Part shown: positions 33,790 through 45,274 of the stretch, piece after piece
Position numbering within the stretch: position 1 is the first letter of the stretch
Layout: the number at the start of each line of letters is the position of its first letter
Assembly: GCF_040712315.1 (NCBI RefSeq)
Contig: NC_134021.1
Coordinates: 22,966,501-23,030,500, forward strand
Length of the DNA: 64,000 nt
Origin: Castanea sativa
Taxonomy: Eukaryota > Streptophyta > Magnoliopsida > Fagales > Fagaceae
Reading direction: 5' to 3'
Translations under genes and position numbers: made by a program
The notes under the pieces: generated by a model
The model's database searches: none
What the model was told of the DNA's origin: nothing
Seen by the model: the letters and a program-made list of their open reading frames with translations, nothing else

Positions 33790-35130
33790 TATAAATGAAC
33801 TAATGAGACATTATCTTAGTCCATGAGATGCATAGTATATGATTTATGTGAAAAATCATAGAAGATATAAATCACAAGTTCTTTGTAAACTCAAAATTTT
33901 AGTTCGTAGTCGGTGATGAAATTGGGCATTTCATCTGTGAAGACTATAACATATCAACTAAGATAATTTGTCTTGATCATGGAAGTGGAGACTTCTAGTT
34001 GATATGTTTTAAGAGTTAAGACATATTGAATTGGACCGCTATGAGATTTATTATTCTCCTAATGACTGTCAAAGGAATAATAAATTTCACAACTTCTATT
34101 TACATCAACTTTAAATCCTGAGAGAATAATGGATCTTATCATGAGATGTAGGTTGTTTTGATATATCAGAAGTGAGATCTATAAGTCACGATTAAAATCT
34201 CAACATGTTGGGCAGCCGCATTTAGTGTTGAAGGAACATATAGTCTCAAGATGGAATTCATAATCTCTTAATGGAGATATAAAATATTCCCTTGAGATAA
34301 ATTTAATGGGTTTGGTTATTCAGAGTGTTTGGCTCAACCACTTTAGTAAGGAGTTACTAAAGTATATATTTATGAAATTGGATTTCATAAATATATTATG
34401 AATAACATAAATGATTAAACCGGGTACTTAAGGATTACGATGTAGTAATTTTCAAAGTGACAGTCTATATTCATGACTTTGTATTACTAAGAATATTTTA
34501 ATGAAGGGGTTGCATGTATAATAAAATCTTGGGATATAAGTTATTAATAAGGCCTAGAGTGCAATTATATTCATATAGTGGTATTGAATATAATTAATGG
34601 TAATTTTGGACTTATCAAGAATTGACAGAAAAGCCCAAAACCCATTGGAGTTAGAGTCTTATTTGTTCCCTTTTGGTCCCACTCCAAGCCACATACTAGA
34701 ACCCAATTGGAATGACCCAAAAGGCTAGTCCAATTAGATAATCAGTTATATATAAGGAGAGAAATATATAGAATTTTAATTAAGGGGTTTTAATAAGAGA
34801 ATTCATATAAGTGGTTTTTCATTAAGATCATATAAGAACATGAAATTGTTTGTATGTGAGTGTTGGACACTCTCTAATTCTCTCTTGAACAAACACATAT
34901 AACTGATTGAGATACCACAATTCTTGGGCGTTAGTGGAATTAGAGTAAAGATTAAAAGTGTTCCCAAGTACTTTTAATCTTTATTTTGAAATTCACAATA
35001 CCAAGGTACACTCTCTTGTTCTTGTATTCTGAAATTTTCATAGTACATGTTATCAATTGCGAATAAAGTAGATCCATTAATTTTTCGCTAAGTATGTTTT
35101 GTATGCGATACAGACATGTATTTTTCCATC
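33790..35130 (+). mobile_element. L2-family solo LTR, opposite orientation
   Basis: About 1.3 kb aligns with the reverse complement of the L2 solo LTR at 24920-26316: CATGAGATGCATAGTATATG, TAGTCGGTGATGAAATTGGGC, TTAAACCGGGTACT, TTGTATGCGATACA. Divergence is considerable, and both ends differ from the L2 termini, so boundaries are approximate and no target duplication was found. It abuts the LINE fragment. Confidence 0.7.
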
Positions 35131-36008
35131 AGGTTAGGCATTTTCTTTGCCATGCTTCAAGAGAGTCTCTTCCTACAAAATCTAATCTGCACAAGCGGCA
35201 TGTAGTCCCAAATGAGATGTGTAATCTATGTAATGATAATTCAGAAGATAGTATCCATGTGTTGTAGTGGTGTGATCATGTCAAAACTATATAGTTCCCA
35301 GATCACAGTTTTAATTTCCTTCATTCCAAGAAGTTTTTTAAACTTTAGTGAGTTGTTTGGTTTTGTGCTTTTGGCTACATCAACACGTAAGGCTGCTCTC
35401 TTCTCTATGATAGCTTAGGGTGTGTGGCAACGCCGAAACAAACTCAAGGAATAGCAGTCGTCATGGGGTGAAGGGGAAGTGGTGAAGAGAGCCTCAGAAT
35501 TACTTCAAGAGTACCCCAATATGCAACGGAAGTTCCTAAGGGATATAGTGTCAACTTTGAAGGTGCAATTTTTCAAGATTTTTCTTTGGTTGGATTAGGC
35601 ATAGTCATTCAGGATTCTTCAAGACTTGTTATTGCAGCTCTTAGTCAGAAGATTGGACTCCCTAATTTTGTTGATATGGTGGAGTCTATGGTTGCTAACA
35701 GGGCTCTTAGTTTTGCTAAACAAATTAGTATTTCACAAATTGAACAGGAGGTTGGCTCCACTTCAATTTGTGAAATACTATCAATAAGCCCAAGCCTACA
35801 AGAACCATGTTTGGCCATTTTATTGAAGAGACTAGATAGTTTAATGTTTTCTATGCTTTGTTGTAGTTTTCATCCTGTTAAAGTGGAGGGTAGCAAGTTA
35901 CTAAGTTAGCCCATGCTTTTGCTAGACAAGCAGTTCTATTTGCAAACACCAATGTGTGGTTAAAAAATCTACCACTAGACTTGGAGGATCAAGGGTGTAT
36001 TCCAAAGT
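35131..36008 (+). pseudogene. 3' end of a LINE: RT zinc-binding and RNase H-like domains
   Basis: Translation gives HFLCHASRESLPTKSNLHKR and CNLCNDNSEDSIHVL*WC, the zf-RVT motif of plant LINE-type reverse transcriptases. An RNase H-like domain follows (VNFEGAIFQDFSLVGLGIVIQDSSRLVIAA, VESMVANRALSFAKQ) and a normal tail (KLAHAFARQAVLFANTNVWLKNLPLDLE). Stops and frameshifts are present. The 5' part with the RT core is absent; the L2 LTR lies where it should be. Confidence 0.8.
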
Positions 36009-36017
36009 GATTTATTT

Positions 36018-37357
36018 GGCCAAAATTGGAAATTAACTCAGTTTGCGAAACAATATAATTAGTAGGCACTGTTTTTAAACTATATTTTTTACTAACATCT
36101 CGAGTCTAAGAGGGTCGATTTTGGGCTTAAAAATCGAGTCTTTGAGACTCGATTTTAGTTTTCTGATCACGTTTGATGTGACATTTTTTTCACGTGACGT
36201 CTACCTGAAAATCGAGTCTCTAAGACTTGATTTATATCCGTAAAATTGCCTCCACATTACTTTTCTTATTTTCCTTTCCTTTCCTTCTTTTTTCTGCATT
36301 TCATCATCTGTGCCTTATTTTCCTTCTTTTTTCTGCGTTTCATTTTCCTCTGTGCATTTGTTCTTCATGTCTTTCTCTTCACTACCTCTTCATCTGCTTC
36401 TTTCTTCCTCCACGCTGATCTGCACAAGCCCAGCCGCCACAGCCCATCGCCGCCGACCCACGCTGACCCATCTTGGCCTCTCTTCTCTGTTTTCAACGTT
36501 TGTGCTTGTGTTTCGAAGTGGATTTCGGGCTAAGTTTTGGGCTGTGTTTGTGTTTCGGGTTGGGTTTTTGTTTCAGGCATGGGTTTCGGTTTGGGTTTGT
36601 GTTTCAGGCATGGGTTTCAGCCTCTCTCTTATGTTTCGGGCGTGGGTTTTCAGCCTCTTGGTTTGTGTTTCGGGCGTGGTTTTTGCTGGTTGTTGTCGAT
36701 CTGTGGGTTTCGGCCTCTCATTTTGTGTTTCTGATCTGGGTTGTTGTCAATCTACTAATTTTTTTTGTGGTTTTTCTGCTTTTTTTTTTTTTTGGTTCTT
36801 CTTCACTTGTTTTTGATGGGCATTGGTTACAGTGGCGGGGTTGAACTTTGACGGTGGTTGGTTATGATCAGGTACGACGGCGCGTGGCCCTGGTTTGCTC
36901 GTAGGTGACACGCTTGATGACCCAGTCCAGGTTGAGCCTGTATCGATCATAACAGATGCAGTCCCATATACGAAGCGAACCCATTTCGTGCTTTTGTCAA
37001 AAAGCATGGAGAGGAGGCTGGGAGAGACTTGGGAAGAAGAAGAACAAGAACTCAGTTGGGTTTTTTTTTTTTTTTTTTTTTTTTCCGTATAAGTCTGTTT
37101 GTGGCTTGTAGGATAAATAGAGCTTTCAACTATCGAGATATAAATCGAGTCTCTAAGACTCGATTTTCATGTAGATGTCACGTGGAAAAAATGCCAACTC
37201 AGATCTGATCAGAACATGAAAATCAACTCTCAAAGACTCGATTTTTAGGCAAAAAATCGAGTCTTTAAAAGTCGAGATGTTAGTAAAAAATATAGTTTTG
37301 TAACAGTGCCTATTAATTATATTGTTTGGCAAATTGAGTTAATTTCCAATTTTGGCC
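36018..37357. mobile_element. Mutator-like element (MULE) with long TIRs, 1340 bp
   Basis: Perfect 9-bp direct repeats GATTTATTT (36009-36017 and 37358-37366) flank inverted repeats of about 220 bp beginning GGCCAAAATTGGAAATTAAC. The TIRs contain several copies of a small palindrome (AATCGAGTCTTTGAGACTCG) that could form local hairpins. A 9-bp duplication plus long TIRs identifies a MULE. No MURA transposase is present. The interior (36240-37130) is unlike the TIRs and may be captured host sequence (Pack-MULE style); its origin was not recognised. Inserted immediately after the LINE tail. Confidence 0.9.
36240..37130. other. MULE interior, possible captured sequence
   Basis: It is a T/C-rich stretch, then a GGGTTTCGG/GTGTTTCGGGC repeat-like stretch (36520-36740), then GC-balanced sequence at 36830-37040 open on the minus strand (for example TGSTWTGSSSVSPTSKPGPRA). 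No domain recognised. I treat the open frames as unproven. Confidence 0.4.
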
Positions 37358-37366
37358 GATTTATTT

Positions 37367-37900
37367 TAATAAAATTTCTTACCTTCTTAAAAAAAAAAAA
37401 AAAATTATTCAACTTTTGCAAGGTCTCCGTGGTTTAAAGGCTAGGAGATGCAGCCAGCCACCGATAAATATAACTAAGCTACAAGAGGAAACTTATCAAA
37501 AAAAAAAAACAACAAGAGGTTACTGGGAGGTGTTCTGTGTGCGTGGGAGTAACGTGGGGTAAGTGAACAGTATTGTGCTATAGCTAATTACCCAGGCATT
37601 AATGGTCTACTGCAGCGAAAGGGGTTTGCATTTTATGAACCAAGGGACCTTGAGGGGTACTAGCTGTAAATACCTTTTACTTGAAACCATCCCCCTCCAT
37701 ATCTATTTGCCCACACTGAAACTGCCTTTGGTTTTGATGTGAAAAGCTGCAAGTTGGTAGAACAAAACAAAGAATCTAAATGCCAATTGAAGAAGGCAGT
37801 CACTGGAACTGTAATAAGGGACAGGCATAGAGATAAGATAATATACGGCCACAATGAATCATCGCTGCCGTTGTTGGTCTCAAACTATTTCAATTGATTA
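37367..37900. other. Short intergenic region before U2, no gene
   Basis: Contains A-runs at about 37387-37402 and 37498-37510 and no recognisable gene or repeat. Its right end holds the U2 promoter. Confidence 0.5.
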
Positions 37901-37911
37901 ATCCCACGTCG
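37901..37911 (+). promoter_or_regulatory. Upstream sequence element (USE) of the U2 gene
   Basis: ATCCCACGTCG closely matches the plant snRNA USE (RTCCCACATCG). It lies about 32 bp upstream of the TATA-like box, the spacing of Pol II-transcribed plant snRNA genes; Pol III genes have about 10 bp less. Confidence 0.88.
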
Positions 37912-37942
37912 TATAAGAAACAGGAGAAGGAAGTAAATCAAG

Positions 37943-37950
37943 GAATAAAA
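37943..37950 (+). promoter_or_regulatory. TATA-like box of the U2 gene
   Basis: GAATAAAA lies 28-35 bp upstream of the U2 start at 37978. It deviates from TATAAA at its first bases. Confidence 0.7.
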
Positions 37951-37977
37951 GACCATGTCAGGCCTCTGCACAAATTC

Positions 37978-38175
37978 ATACCTTTCTCGGCCTTTTGGCT
38001 AAGATCAAGTGTAGTATCTGTTCTTATCAGTTTAATATCTGATATGTGGGTCATCGGCCCACACGATATTAAATTTATTTCTTGAGGGGGAGAGCCCACC
38101 ACAGTAGCTTGCTATTGGGGCTCTTAAGCGTCGCCCATGCGTTGCACTGTTGCACGGGCCTGGCGCACCCCACCA
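37978..38175 (+). ncRNA. U2: U2 spliceosomal snRNA
   Basis: The 5' end ATACCTTTCTCGGCCTTTTG is the strongly conserved U2 start. The branch-point recognition sequence GTAGTA is present (in AGTGTAGTATCTG), then the stem-loop IIa region (CAGTTTAATATCTGATA), a GGGTCATCGGCCC stem, a Sm-type site AAATTTATTTCTTG and the 3' stem-loops ending CTGGCGCACCCCACCA. The length of about 198 nt is normal for plants. The promoter (USE and TATA) and the 3' box are all in place, so this is likely an expressed gene, not one of the many U2 pseudogenes. It base-pairs with intron branch sites in the spliceosome. Confidence 0.96.
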
Positions 38176-38192
38176 ATACAAGTCTAAATACT
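38176..38192 (+). terminator. snRNA 3' end formation signal
   Basis: CAATACAAGTCTAAA just past the U2 end fits the plant snRNA 3' box CA(N)3-10AGTNNAA. Confidence 0.75.
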
Positions 38193-40138
38193 TATAAAGC
38201 GAGTGGGCCGTAATAAACTTTTAGAGGCTCATCTTAATAATGATGCGATCAATTCAATATGATTATTGAAGGCTTTTTCAGAGAAGAGGCTAATAAATCC
38301 TGCGTCCTCCAGGCTTGCGATGTGTAAATAAAAAAAATTGAACAACTTAATTCTAATCAAACAATGAACTTTAAGAACTTCAGGAGGTAAAAGAAAATCA
38401 AATCAAAATAAACTCAAACCCACTTTAAAGATATCTCTTCTTTTAATTAAAAAACTTAAATTATCCCTCTTCTTTTATTATCTTAATGAGTTGTTTATAT
38501 TATTTTAAATGAAGTGTTAAAAAAAATAAAACATTTAATATTAGATGTATTGTAAAGTGAGGTGATAAAATAAATAAAGTAACTTTTTAAGGTGCTAAAA
38601 GTTTAAAGTTTTTAGCAATACCATTGTGAATGCTCTAACTTCCAAAAAAAAAAAAAAAATCCTAGCTAGCCTAGTATTAAAAAAAACATTATTTTGGTTT
38701 TGTTTTTGTTGGTGAATGATTGTATCTTAATATATTTAGAAACAATGATTTTGTGTACTTATAATTTTTTAATACTATATGAATGCTTATTTGAAGTTTT
38801 TTTTTTCTTTATACTCCGGTCTCTGTTAGTTTAAAATCCTGGGTCCGTTCCTGTATATAGAAACATACAATGTTACAAGAAACTAGAAAACAGTTTAAAT
38901 GTTGGAGGCAGTTGGAAAGTTTAAATAGATAGGTAATCAGTAATTATGAAATGAATCATATAAATTTTTTTTTTCTTTTGTTTTTAATTTCCTAGATATA
39001 CACGCAATAGTGAGTCCTGAATTTATTACCTTTCTCTCTATCATTTTTAGTAGAGTAGGAACTAACATTTGAATTTGGGCTCATTGGCAAATAAATCTTT
39101 TATTACGGTTCTCTCATTTAAAGTTCAAGCTTATGGTTCTTAGACTTTGCTTAAGAGAACTTCTGTGATTTATCATCTATCTGTTGACAAGTATTATTTC
39201 CTGTAGAAATTTCTCAAAAGTCAAAACTGCTCTACTTTGTTTGATAGCCCATTTCTTGCTCCTGGCTGGCTTAGTAGCCATTGTCTTCTGTTTTAATATT
39301 GAGTTTCACCCAGCCTCATGCCTTCTACAGCTCAAGAGTGCTTGAGCCTTGAGGCCAAATAATAATACAAAATGGTTGGCTGGTGAAATTTGGTTTCGGA
39401 CAAAGGCAATCCATTTCAGTCAATACTCATGAGAAAGGTATTGAAATAGATTTTGTAAAGCTGTCTTCATCTTCTTTGACAGAGGACAAAGTAGATCAAA
39501 AGGCATGCATTCAACCATAGAGACGTGTTAGCATTATGGAAATTTCGTGCTTGCTTGTTCAGAAAGTTTGTACATTAGTACTTCAACACGAAGTTTCCTC
39601 ACTCCGTGGTTTTGGCTGGTGAGGGAAAGCGCAAGAATTAGAAGTGCACATCCTGGGCTATTTTATTCATCAGAATTGTTGCCTTTGCTAGGAAGAAAAC
39701 TGAGTACTAGAAAGAGAAATGTTAGATTACAACTTCGCAACAAATTTTAATTTTAAATGGCAGATAGTTATTGGTGAGTAAAAAATAATTTCAATATTTA
39801 ATTCAAATTAAAACCGGTAACATGTGCAAAAAAGTAATTTCAGTTATATTCAGATTAGAACCGGTAACGACCTAACATTTAGAATTTTTTATGAACTTAT
39901 TATGAATATTTTGTAAACGCAATATTTCTCAGTGATTAATATTGATAATATGGGCTCATAATTGATGCCAACAATAGATAGTTCAAAAGTCAGGATGTCA
40001 CTTTGTCACGGGCACAAAGAACAAACTACGGTCTACCATGAAGGAATCTGAGTATTAGGATTCTACATCCATTCCTCTACATTTGTCACTCTTGTAGCTG
40101 ATAAGTTAAGGTCCAAAGACTCAGCCTGCAAAACCTCC
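38193..40138. other. Intergenic, no gene recognised
   Basis: AT-rich with T- and A-runs. About 39760-39935 has words (ACCGGTAAC, ATTTTGTAAACGCAATATTT) resembling decayed MITE ends of the type at 45121-45274. A 67-codon open frame at 39547-39750 has no recognisable product. Confidence 0.5.
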
Positions 40139-40328
40139 AGCTCCATTTGGATAGCTTATCTCACGTTCACGTTTTGCGTTTGTTAGTTTGTTTTTTTTTT
40201 TTTTCCCCAGCGCATGGTGCACTATGAACAGTACATCAACGCATATGAACAATAACCGCAGAATGAACACTAATTTTTTTTTTTTTTTTTAGTTTTCAAC
40301 AAAATAAACGATATCCAAACGCACATTT
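40139..40328. mobile_element. Probable MITE remnant
   Basis: Inverted ends of the type TTTGGATAGC / GATATCCAAACGCAC enclose poly-T runs and ATGAACAGTAC / ATATGAACAATA words. This resembles a MITE type common in woody eudicots. No clean target duplication was seen. Confidence 0.4.
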
Positions 40329-41236
40329 AATAAATGGATTAAATCGCAATAACCAAAAGTTTACCGAATGTGCACAGTACAACATATCCTCTTTTACCTC
40401 TATAGAAGTACGACTTCAGATACATTTAATACTTTCATCTGAAAATAAAATCAAAAAAATTACACAAATAACAAAAAAAATCACTCACCCACCCTGATTT
40501 TCTTTACACCAACCAATGAATTCTGGACGGTATATTTTCTAACCCTTTTTTTGATAGGTACATTTTCTCTTTCAAAGGCACATATATTACAATTCATAGT
40601 TGAATAAACATACGCCCTCAGGACCCCTTAATAATAAGACTGATATTAATTAGACCAAGTTGGCAGTCTCTCACTCAGCAGAAAATAGTTGGCAGGCTCA
40701 GCTTTTCTTTTCCCCTACTGGGTTGACAAAACCTATCCACACGCTATTTTGTTGGCAAAATCAACAATCTGTGGAGCTGTTCACAACCTTTACCAGGCAG
40801 AGAGAAGCAGCAACGGTTCACACAGATCAGTTTCAGGATAAAGAAATATGGGAAAACAAAATCCAGAATTAAGACAAGGGCAACCCTAGTAATGGAACAA
40901 GCCTGAATTGGGGGTTTTGTGCTTGAATGCAAAAAGAATGCACTGCATATTTTGATTGGGAAGTCATACAGGAAGATTTAATATACAGAGGAGGACCTCA
41001 AGCTTAACTCCAACTATAAGAACAAACATGCCTATACCGCATCTATGTTTCAACCAGCCAAATACATTCAATCCCAATAATATGAAGGTAAAAAAACCTC
41101 ACAATTCAACGAATTTTGCAGCAACCAGAAATCCAGAAAAAGAATGCAAAATCTAAACGTAGTAGTGTGACCAAAATCCACTCGCTGTTCACAAATATGA
41201 GGATAGACTCCAAATGGATATGGTAAATTTGTGAAG
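40329..41236. other. 3' flank of the GTD-binding protein gene
   Basis: The part next to 41237 is expected to be the 3' UTR of the minus-strand gene. No other gene seen. Short open frames (for example 40660-40872) have no recognisable product. Confidence 0.5.
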
Positions 41237-41547
41237 TTATGTAACTTGCGTGCTTGTAAGACATCTCCACGACCTCACGTGAGGGCCCTTGTCTAGAAGC
41301 ATTAGCAAGCCCACATTGCTGGCTGATAACCCACTCATGTACCTGCAATTACATTTGAAATGTGACAAACAATTAACACCTTGTATCCTATGGATCCACA
41401 CTACAAATTCTGCCACCAAGGGGACAACATTCTCCAGGTTAAGTAATGCATAGGGTTCCCAAGATAATCATCAAATTTTTAAGCATTCTGAAAAAGACAA
41501 GCCACTGTTTTATTAAACAAATTGTTTTCTCCCTTAATATATATGTG

Positions 41548-41610
<63 letters not shown>

Positions 41611-43782
41611 CATCTTTTTCATGTTATTCTAAGATTCAATAAAAGAATATTTATGCAAGTAACTATGGTAAAAGAAAGATGAAAAATCTCTGAAGACATA
41701 GATGGTATGGGTCTCATTGCTAATGGATCTATGTGGAGTATTACATTTTTGAGGTCAATGGTGTTGAAGGTTCCAGGAATTTAAAAAAAAAAAAAAAAAA
41801 TTAAGTTAGGACTTTTTTTTTTCTCTGAATTAATCTTAAAGGCTATTAAATAACATACGGAGGCAGTTTGTAGCTAATTGAATATTAATAAAAGGGGGGG
41901 AAAAAAAAAAGGAACAATGTGATCTATTCAGGAAAAAAGCCAGCCAATAAGTACTAGAATCTACTTACTTGCTTCGACGGGCTTTCTTTCTCCAGAAAAA
42001 GAATGATGTGATCCACTGAACATGAAACATGAAAAATAATACATAACATAAGTGCTAAAGCTAAAAAAAGTCATGCTGTAGAATGCTAAGTTAATGGGAA
42101 AAAAATAATAGCTACAACATCATTCAATGTGTTCGTTTATCATACTTTTCAACTATAAAACAGCAAACCCATTATGATGAGTTTCAGATTCAAATAAAAA
42201 ATAGAAAGATCTTCAGGGTATGAATGGAAGAAGGGCTTGTTCAGATCCATATATCGACAGAATAATGGTGACACCAAACAAAAATATATTACTAAAAAAA
42301 TTGACAGAAATTCTACAAATACTAGTTGCAGAAAAATGTATATTCCCATTGATAAACAGTTACACTAAAAAAAAACATCAGAATTACCTTAAAAACTGAC
42401 ATGAATGAAAAGCTTTTAAGAAGAGATGGCTTCTTAACAGTCATTCGTCTTTCTGGTGACATTTCCTGACACAAATGTTGAGCTATTTCTTTCAATAACA
42501 CCATTTGAGCTTTATCAGTACGCATCGAAACAATTGCCTGCCTCATTGATTCCCTGTCTGCCTCAAGTGCATGAAGCCTCATGTAGAGCTTCTTAATATC
42601 TGGATCCGCATAATCAACTTGATTCAGTGACCTCGGAGTGGTTGCATAATCTTCACCAATCCCAACTCCAGCTTTTGGATCAGTAAAACCATTATTCGGT
42701 GCACCATTATGGACGGAATCAATGGTATAAACTCTGTCACTCATGTCATCTTCAACTTCAGACGCATTATCCAACTTTCTAAAATTGGCATAGTCCTCTG
42801 TCTGTGAGGCATACTCTGTCCTCTTGTAACTTTTAATGGTCATTGGAGATTCTGTGGGGAAATCTCTACCAGTTTCTCTTGCCAAACCCCTGAATGATGG
42901 ACTTGAATCATTGGAAAACCTCCTAAAATGTCGTGTTCGCCTAGGAGAGTGACCAACTACAACCTTTTCTAAAATGTTCTTGGAACCTGAGACATCTCCA
43001 TCCAGCCTACTGGTGCTGGGACTCTCCATCTGAGATATCCTATTATCCAAATTCTTCAAATGATCTCTAGCATGTGGGGTCTCACCAAATGCATATTTCT
43101 CAACATCTTCAACATCATTATCATCCTCCAAAGGGCCATGGGGTTCATTTGGATTGCATTTCAAAGGCGGGTAGTTATACATGGGGAGTTCAAATTGGGC
43201 ATCAAACTCCAACATACTAGGGTCACGGCTAAGCCCACCTCTCTCACCATCCGCCTCAGCCTCCGTGAGCCCATAACTCATCATCCGATGCCTATATGCG
43301 TGTATTTCACAAGTAAGCGACTGAATAGCTTGCTCTCTCTTATACAACAAATCTTCAAATGCCAAAAGCTCTTGTTGGTCATGTGCCATCTTCTCCTCTG
43401 CAAAACGCTTGAATTGTCGGGCCTCCATTTGAATCTCTGCCTTCTCCCTTTGCAACCTCAATATCATTGACATGGCCTCATTTGCAGCTGACGAAGACGC
43501 ATTCCTCTCCTCTTCCAATTCAGTATACAAATCCTGTATGGATTGCTGTTGGCTACCAACCATCTCACGCAGTGCAACACATTCATTCTCAATTTGGACC
43601 CGTGCAATTGAGGGTAAATTGAGCCCGGGTATAATGAATCGGTTTGCATCCTCAAACTCATCATACTTTCTTTTTACGGATCGAAGCCAAGACCCCGAAG
43701 AACTACTGATCAATGAACAACTACATCCACAATTACAGCATTTACCCAAATCGCTCGAAGATGGAAATGCTTCGGAATCCAT
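41237..43782 (-). CDS. GTD-binding (DUF593) myosin-binding protein, MYOB7-like (three exons)
   Basis: Exons are 42388-43782 (465 codons, donor AAG|GTAATT), 41969-42015 (acceptor TTCAG|TGGATC, donor GCAA|GTAAGT) and 41237-41342 (acceptor TGCAG|GTACATG). All phases agree, giving 515 residues. A Cys-rich N-terminus (KCCNCGCSCS) precedes a coiled-coil GTD-binding domain at about 64-170 (ALREMVGSQQQSIQDLYTELEEERNAS...LTCEIHAYRHRMM). A low-complexity middle and a second short helical region follow at about 395-440. The C-terminal end reads WITSFFFWRKKARRSKYMSG and SNVGLLMLLDKGPHV. Domain members bind the globular tail of myosin XI and act as receptors on motile vesicles in cytoplasmic streaming. 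From memory the closest Arabidopsis gene is At5g06560. The ATG at 43782 is the first in frame. No damage seen. Confidence 0.92.
41546..41608. repeat. AT microsatellite in intron 2 of the GTD-binding gene
   Basis: A run of TA dinucleotides of about 55-60 bp, preceded by TATATGTGTATG, lies between exons 3 and 2. Open frames through it are meaningless. Confidence 0.95.
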
Positions 43783-45120
43783 AAACTACTTCGCATTAAA
43801 TCCTCCGCTAAATCCCAAATGAAAAGAAACCCAACAAAATCCAAAAGAAAAATCTAATCTTTGATTACCCAAATCCTCCCTCTTGAATATAGATCTTCCA
43901 ACAACAATTCCCCTCTCTATCCCTCACCTCAACTACCAGCGCCTATTTTTCATCCAAACAACAAAATCACACGCAATACTCCTAAACCAAAAAATTTATT
44001 AAAAAAAAAAAAATCAATATATAAAAAAAAAAAAAAAAAACCCTCAAAATCGAAGAATTCCAATTTCCCGGGAAATCAAAAACTTTCCCGGACAATCTCC
44101 TACAAACAACTTTCCATTGAAACAAACAGAGAGAGAGGAACGATTACCTTTATTATTCAAAGAGCCATGGAGCAGAGCAGGCCTTCATGGGGAGAGCTGA
44201 AAATGGAGGCGAATTTTATTTATTTTTTTCCCGGGAAAATAAAATCTTCTTCCTCACAGAAAACTCGGATCCGGAAGAGGCCTAGCTACGAAAAACCCGG
44301 GGAAAATGGGTATATATTTTCCCTCGCTTTCTAGGAAAAAACCAAAAAAAAAGAGGGAAAAAAATTTGAGAAAGAGAAGGAAATGTTGTTTGGAGGGAAA
44401 GAAAAATCGACGAGGAGAGAGAGGGAGAGGGAGGGAGAGATTTGGATATTTTTAAGGAACCCTACAGATTTTTCTCTTTTCCTTTGTTGTTTTTTTGGTT
44501 TCTTTCCTCGTGGACTGACTGAGTCGATTTCTCTCTTTTATTATTCGCTTTCCTTAATTTTTTTCTTGGTTTTCGTGATGTAGTTGAAGGGGAGAGAGAG
44601 AAAGAGAGCCATAATTTTCGAATAGAGATAATTTTGAGGAGAGAGAGAGATTGACGGCTGTGGATGAGTAAAAATGGACTTGGGGTTGGTTGGGATGTGT
44701 GTAATTTTGATCTGGTGACTGATGATTTGTCGGGCCCTACAACTAATCACAGCATAAACTTTCTTTTCCTGGGACTTTGGGTTCTTTTTTTTTTTGGGTG
44801 GGGGTTGGAGAAGATAGGGGAATATGGTGAATTCTATTGAATTGATGATGGAATTTTATTTACCTAGTGAAATGGTTTTTCTTTTTCTTTTTTTGTTGTT
44901 GGGAAGAAAATAAAATTAATGGTGATGATTGGAGGTTGATGAAGGATTGAGTCAAATATTACTCTGATGGAATGAATCATTGTTTGGATTACCTTTCCCT
45001 TTCTGTTCTATATATGTCGAACTAGGAGTTTGTACTTCATATCCTCTGCAATTATTATAGATTCTCAGTAGATTTACATAATCTATGCATTTTTGCTCTT
45101 AAAATAATGAGAAATAATAT
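43783..45120. other. Upstream region of the GTD-binding gene
   Basis: It holds A-rich runs (43997-44040) and a GA-rich tract (44400-44450, 44590-44655) typical of a plant 5' UTR/core promoter on the minus strand. A 5' UTR intron is possible. No separate gene recognised. Confidence 0.5.
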
Positions 45121-45274
45121 CTCCACAATATTTTTATAATATTTTTACAACAAGTCTTAAGTGGCAGGTTGTTATTGATTGTTATTGTTGGAGCAAAAAG
45201 TAATCTTAGTCTTAGGTTCAAATTTGAACCAATAACAACTAACCACCTATAATTTGTTGTGAAAATATTGTGGA
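45121..45274. mobile_element. Small fold-back MITE
   Basis: CTCCACAATATTTTT at the left pairs with AAAATATTGTGGA at the right, and inner words (ACAACAAG...TTGTTGT, GTGGCAGGTTGTTATTG...CAATAACAACTAACCAC) are also complementary. The whole 150-bp unit can therefore fold into one stem. No coding capacity; superfamily uncertain. Confidence 0.6.

Noticed and set aside
36227..36844. Hydrophobic open frames in the MULE interior
   Set aside because: T/C-rich, repeat-like sequence gives Phe/Leu/Ser-rich frames in all three phases; no domain, no sign of selection.
37894..38085. Open frame overlapping the U2 gene
   Set aside because: It covers the promoter and 5' half of U2 and has no protein similarity.
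41446..41682. Open frame with a long YIYIYI run
   Set aside because: An AT microsatellite inside an intron.
42322..42387. Extension of the GTD-binding protein past SVFK (VILMFFFSVTVYQW)
   Set aside because: Intron read-through; downstream exons at 41969-42015 and 41237-41342 fit in phase.
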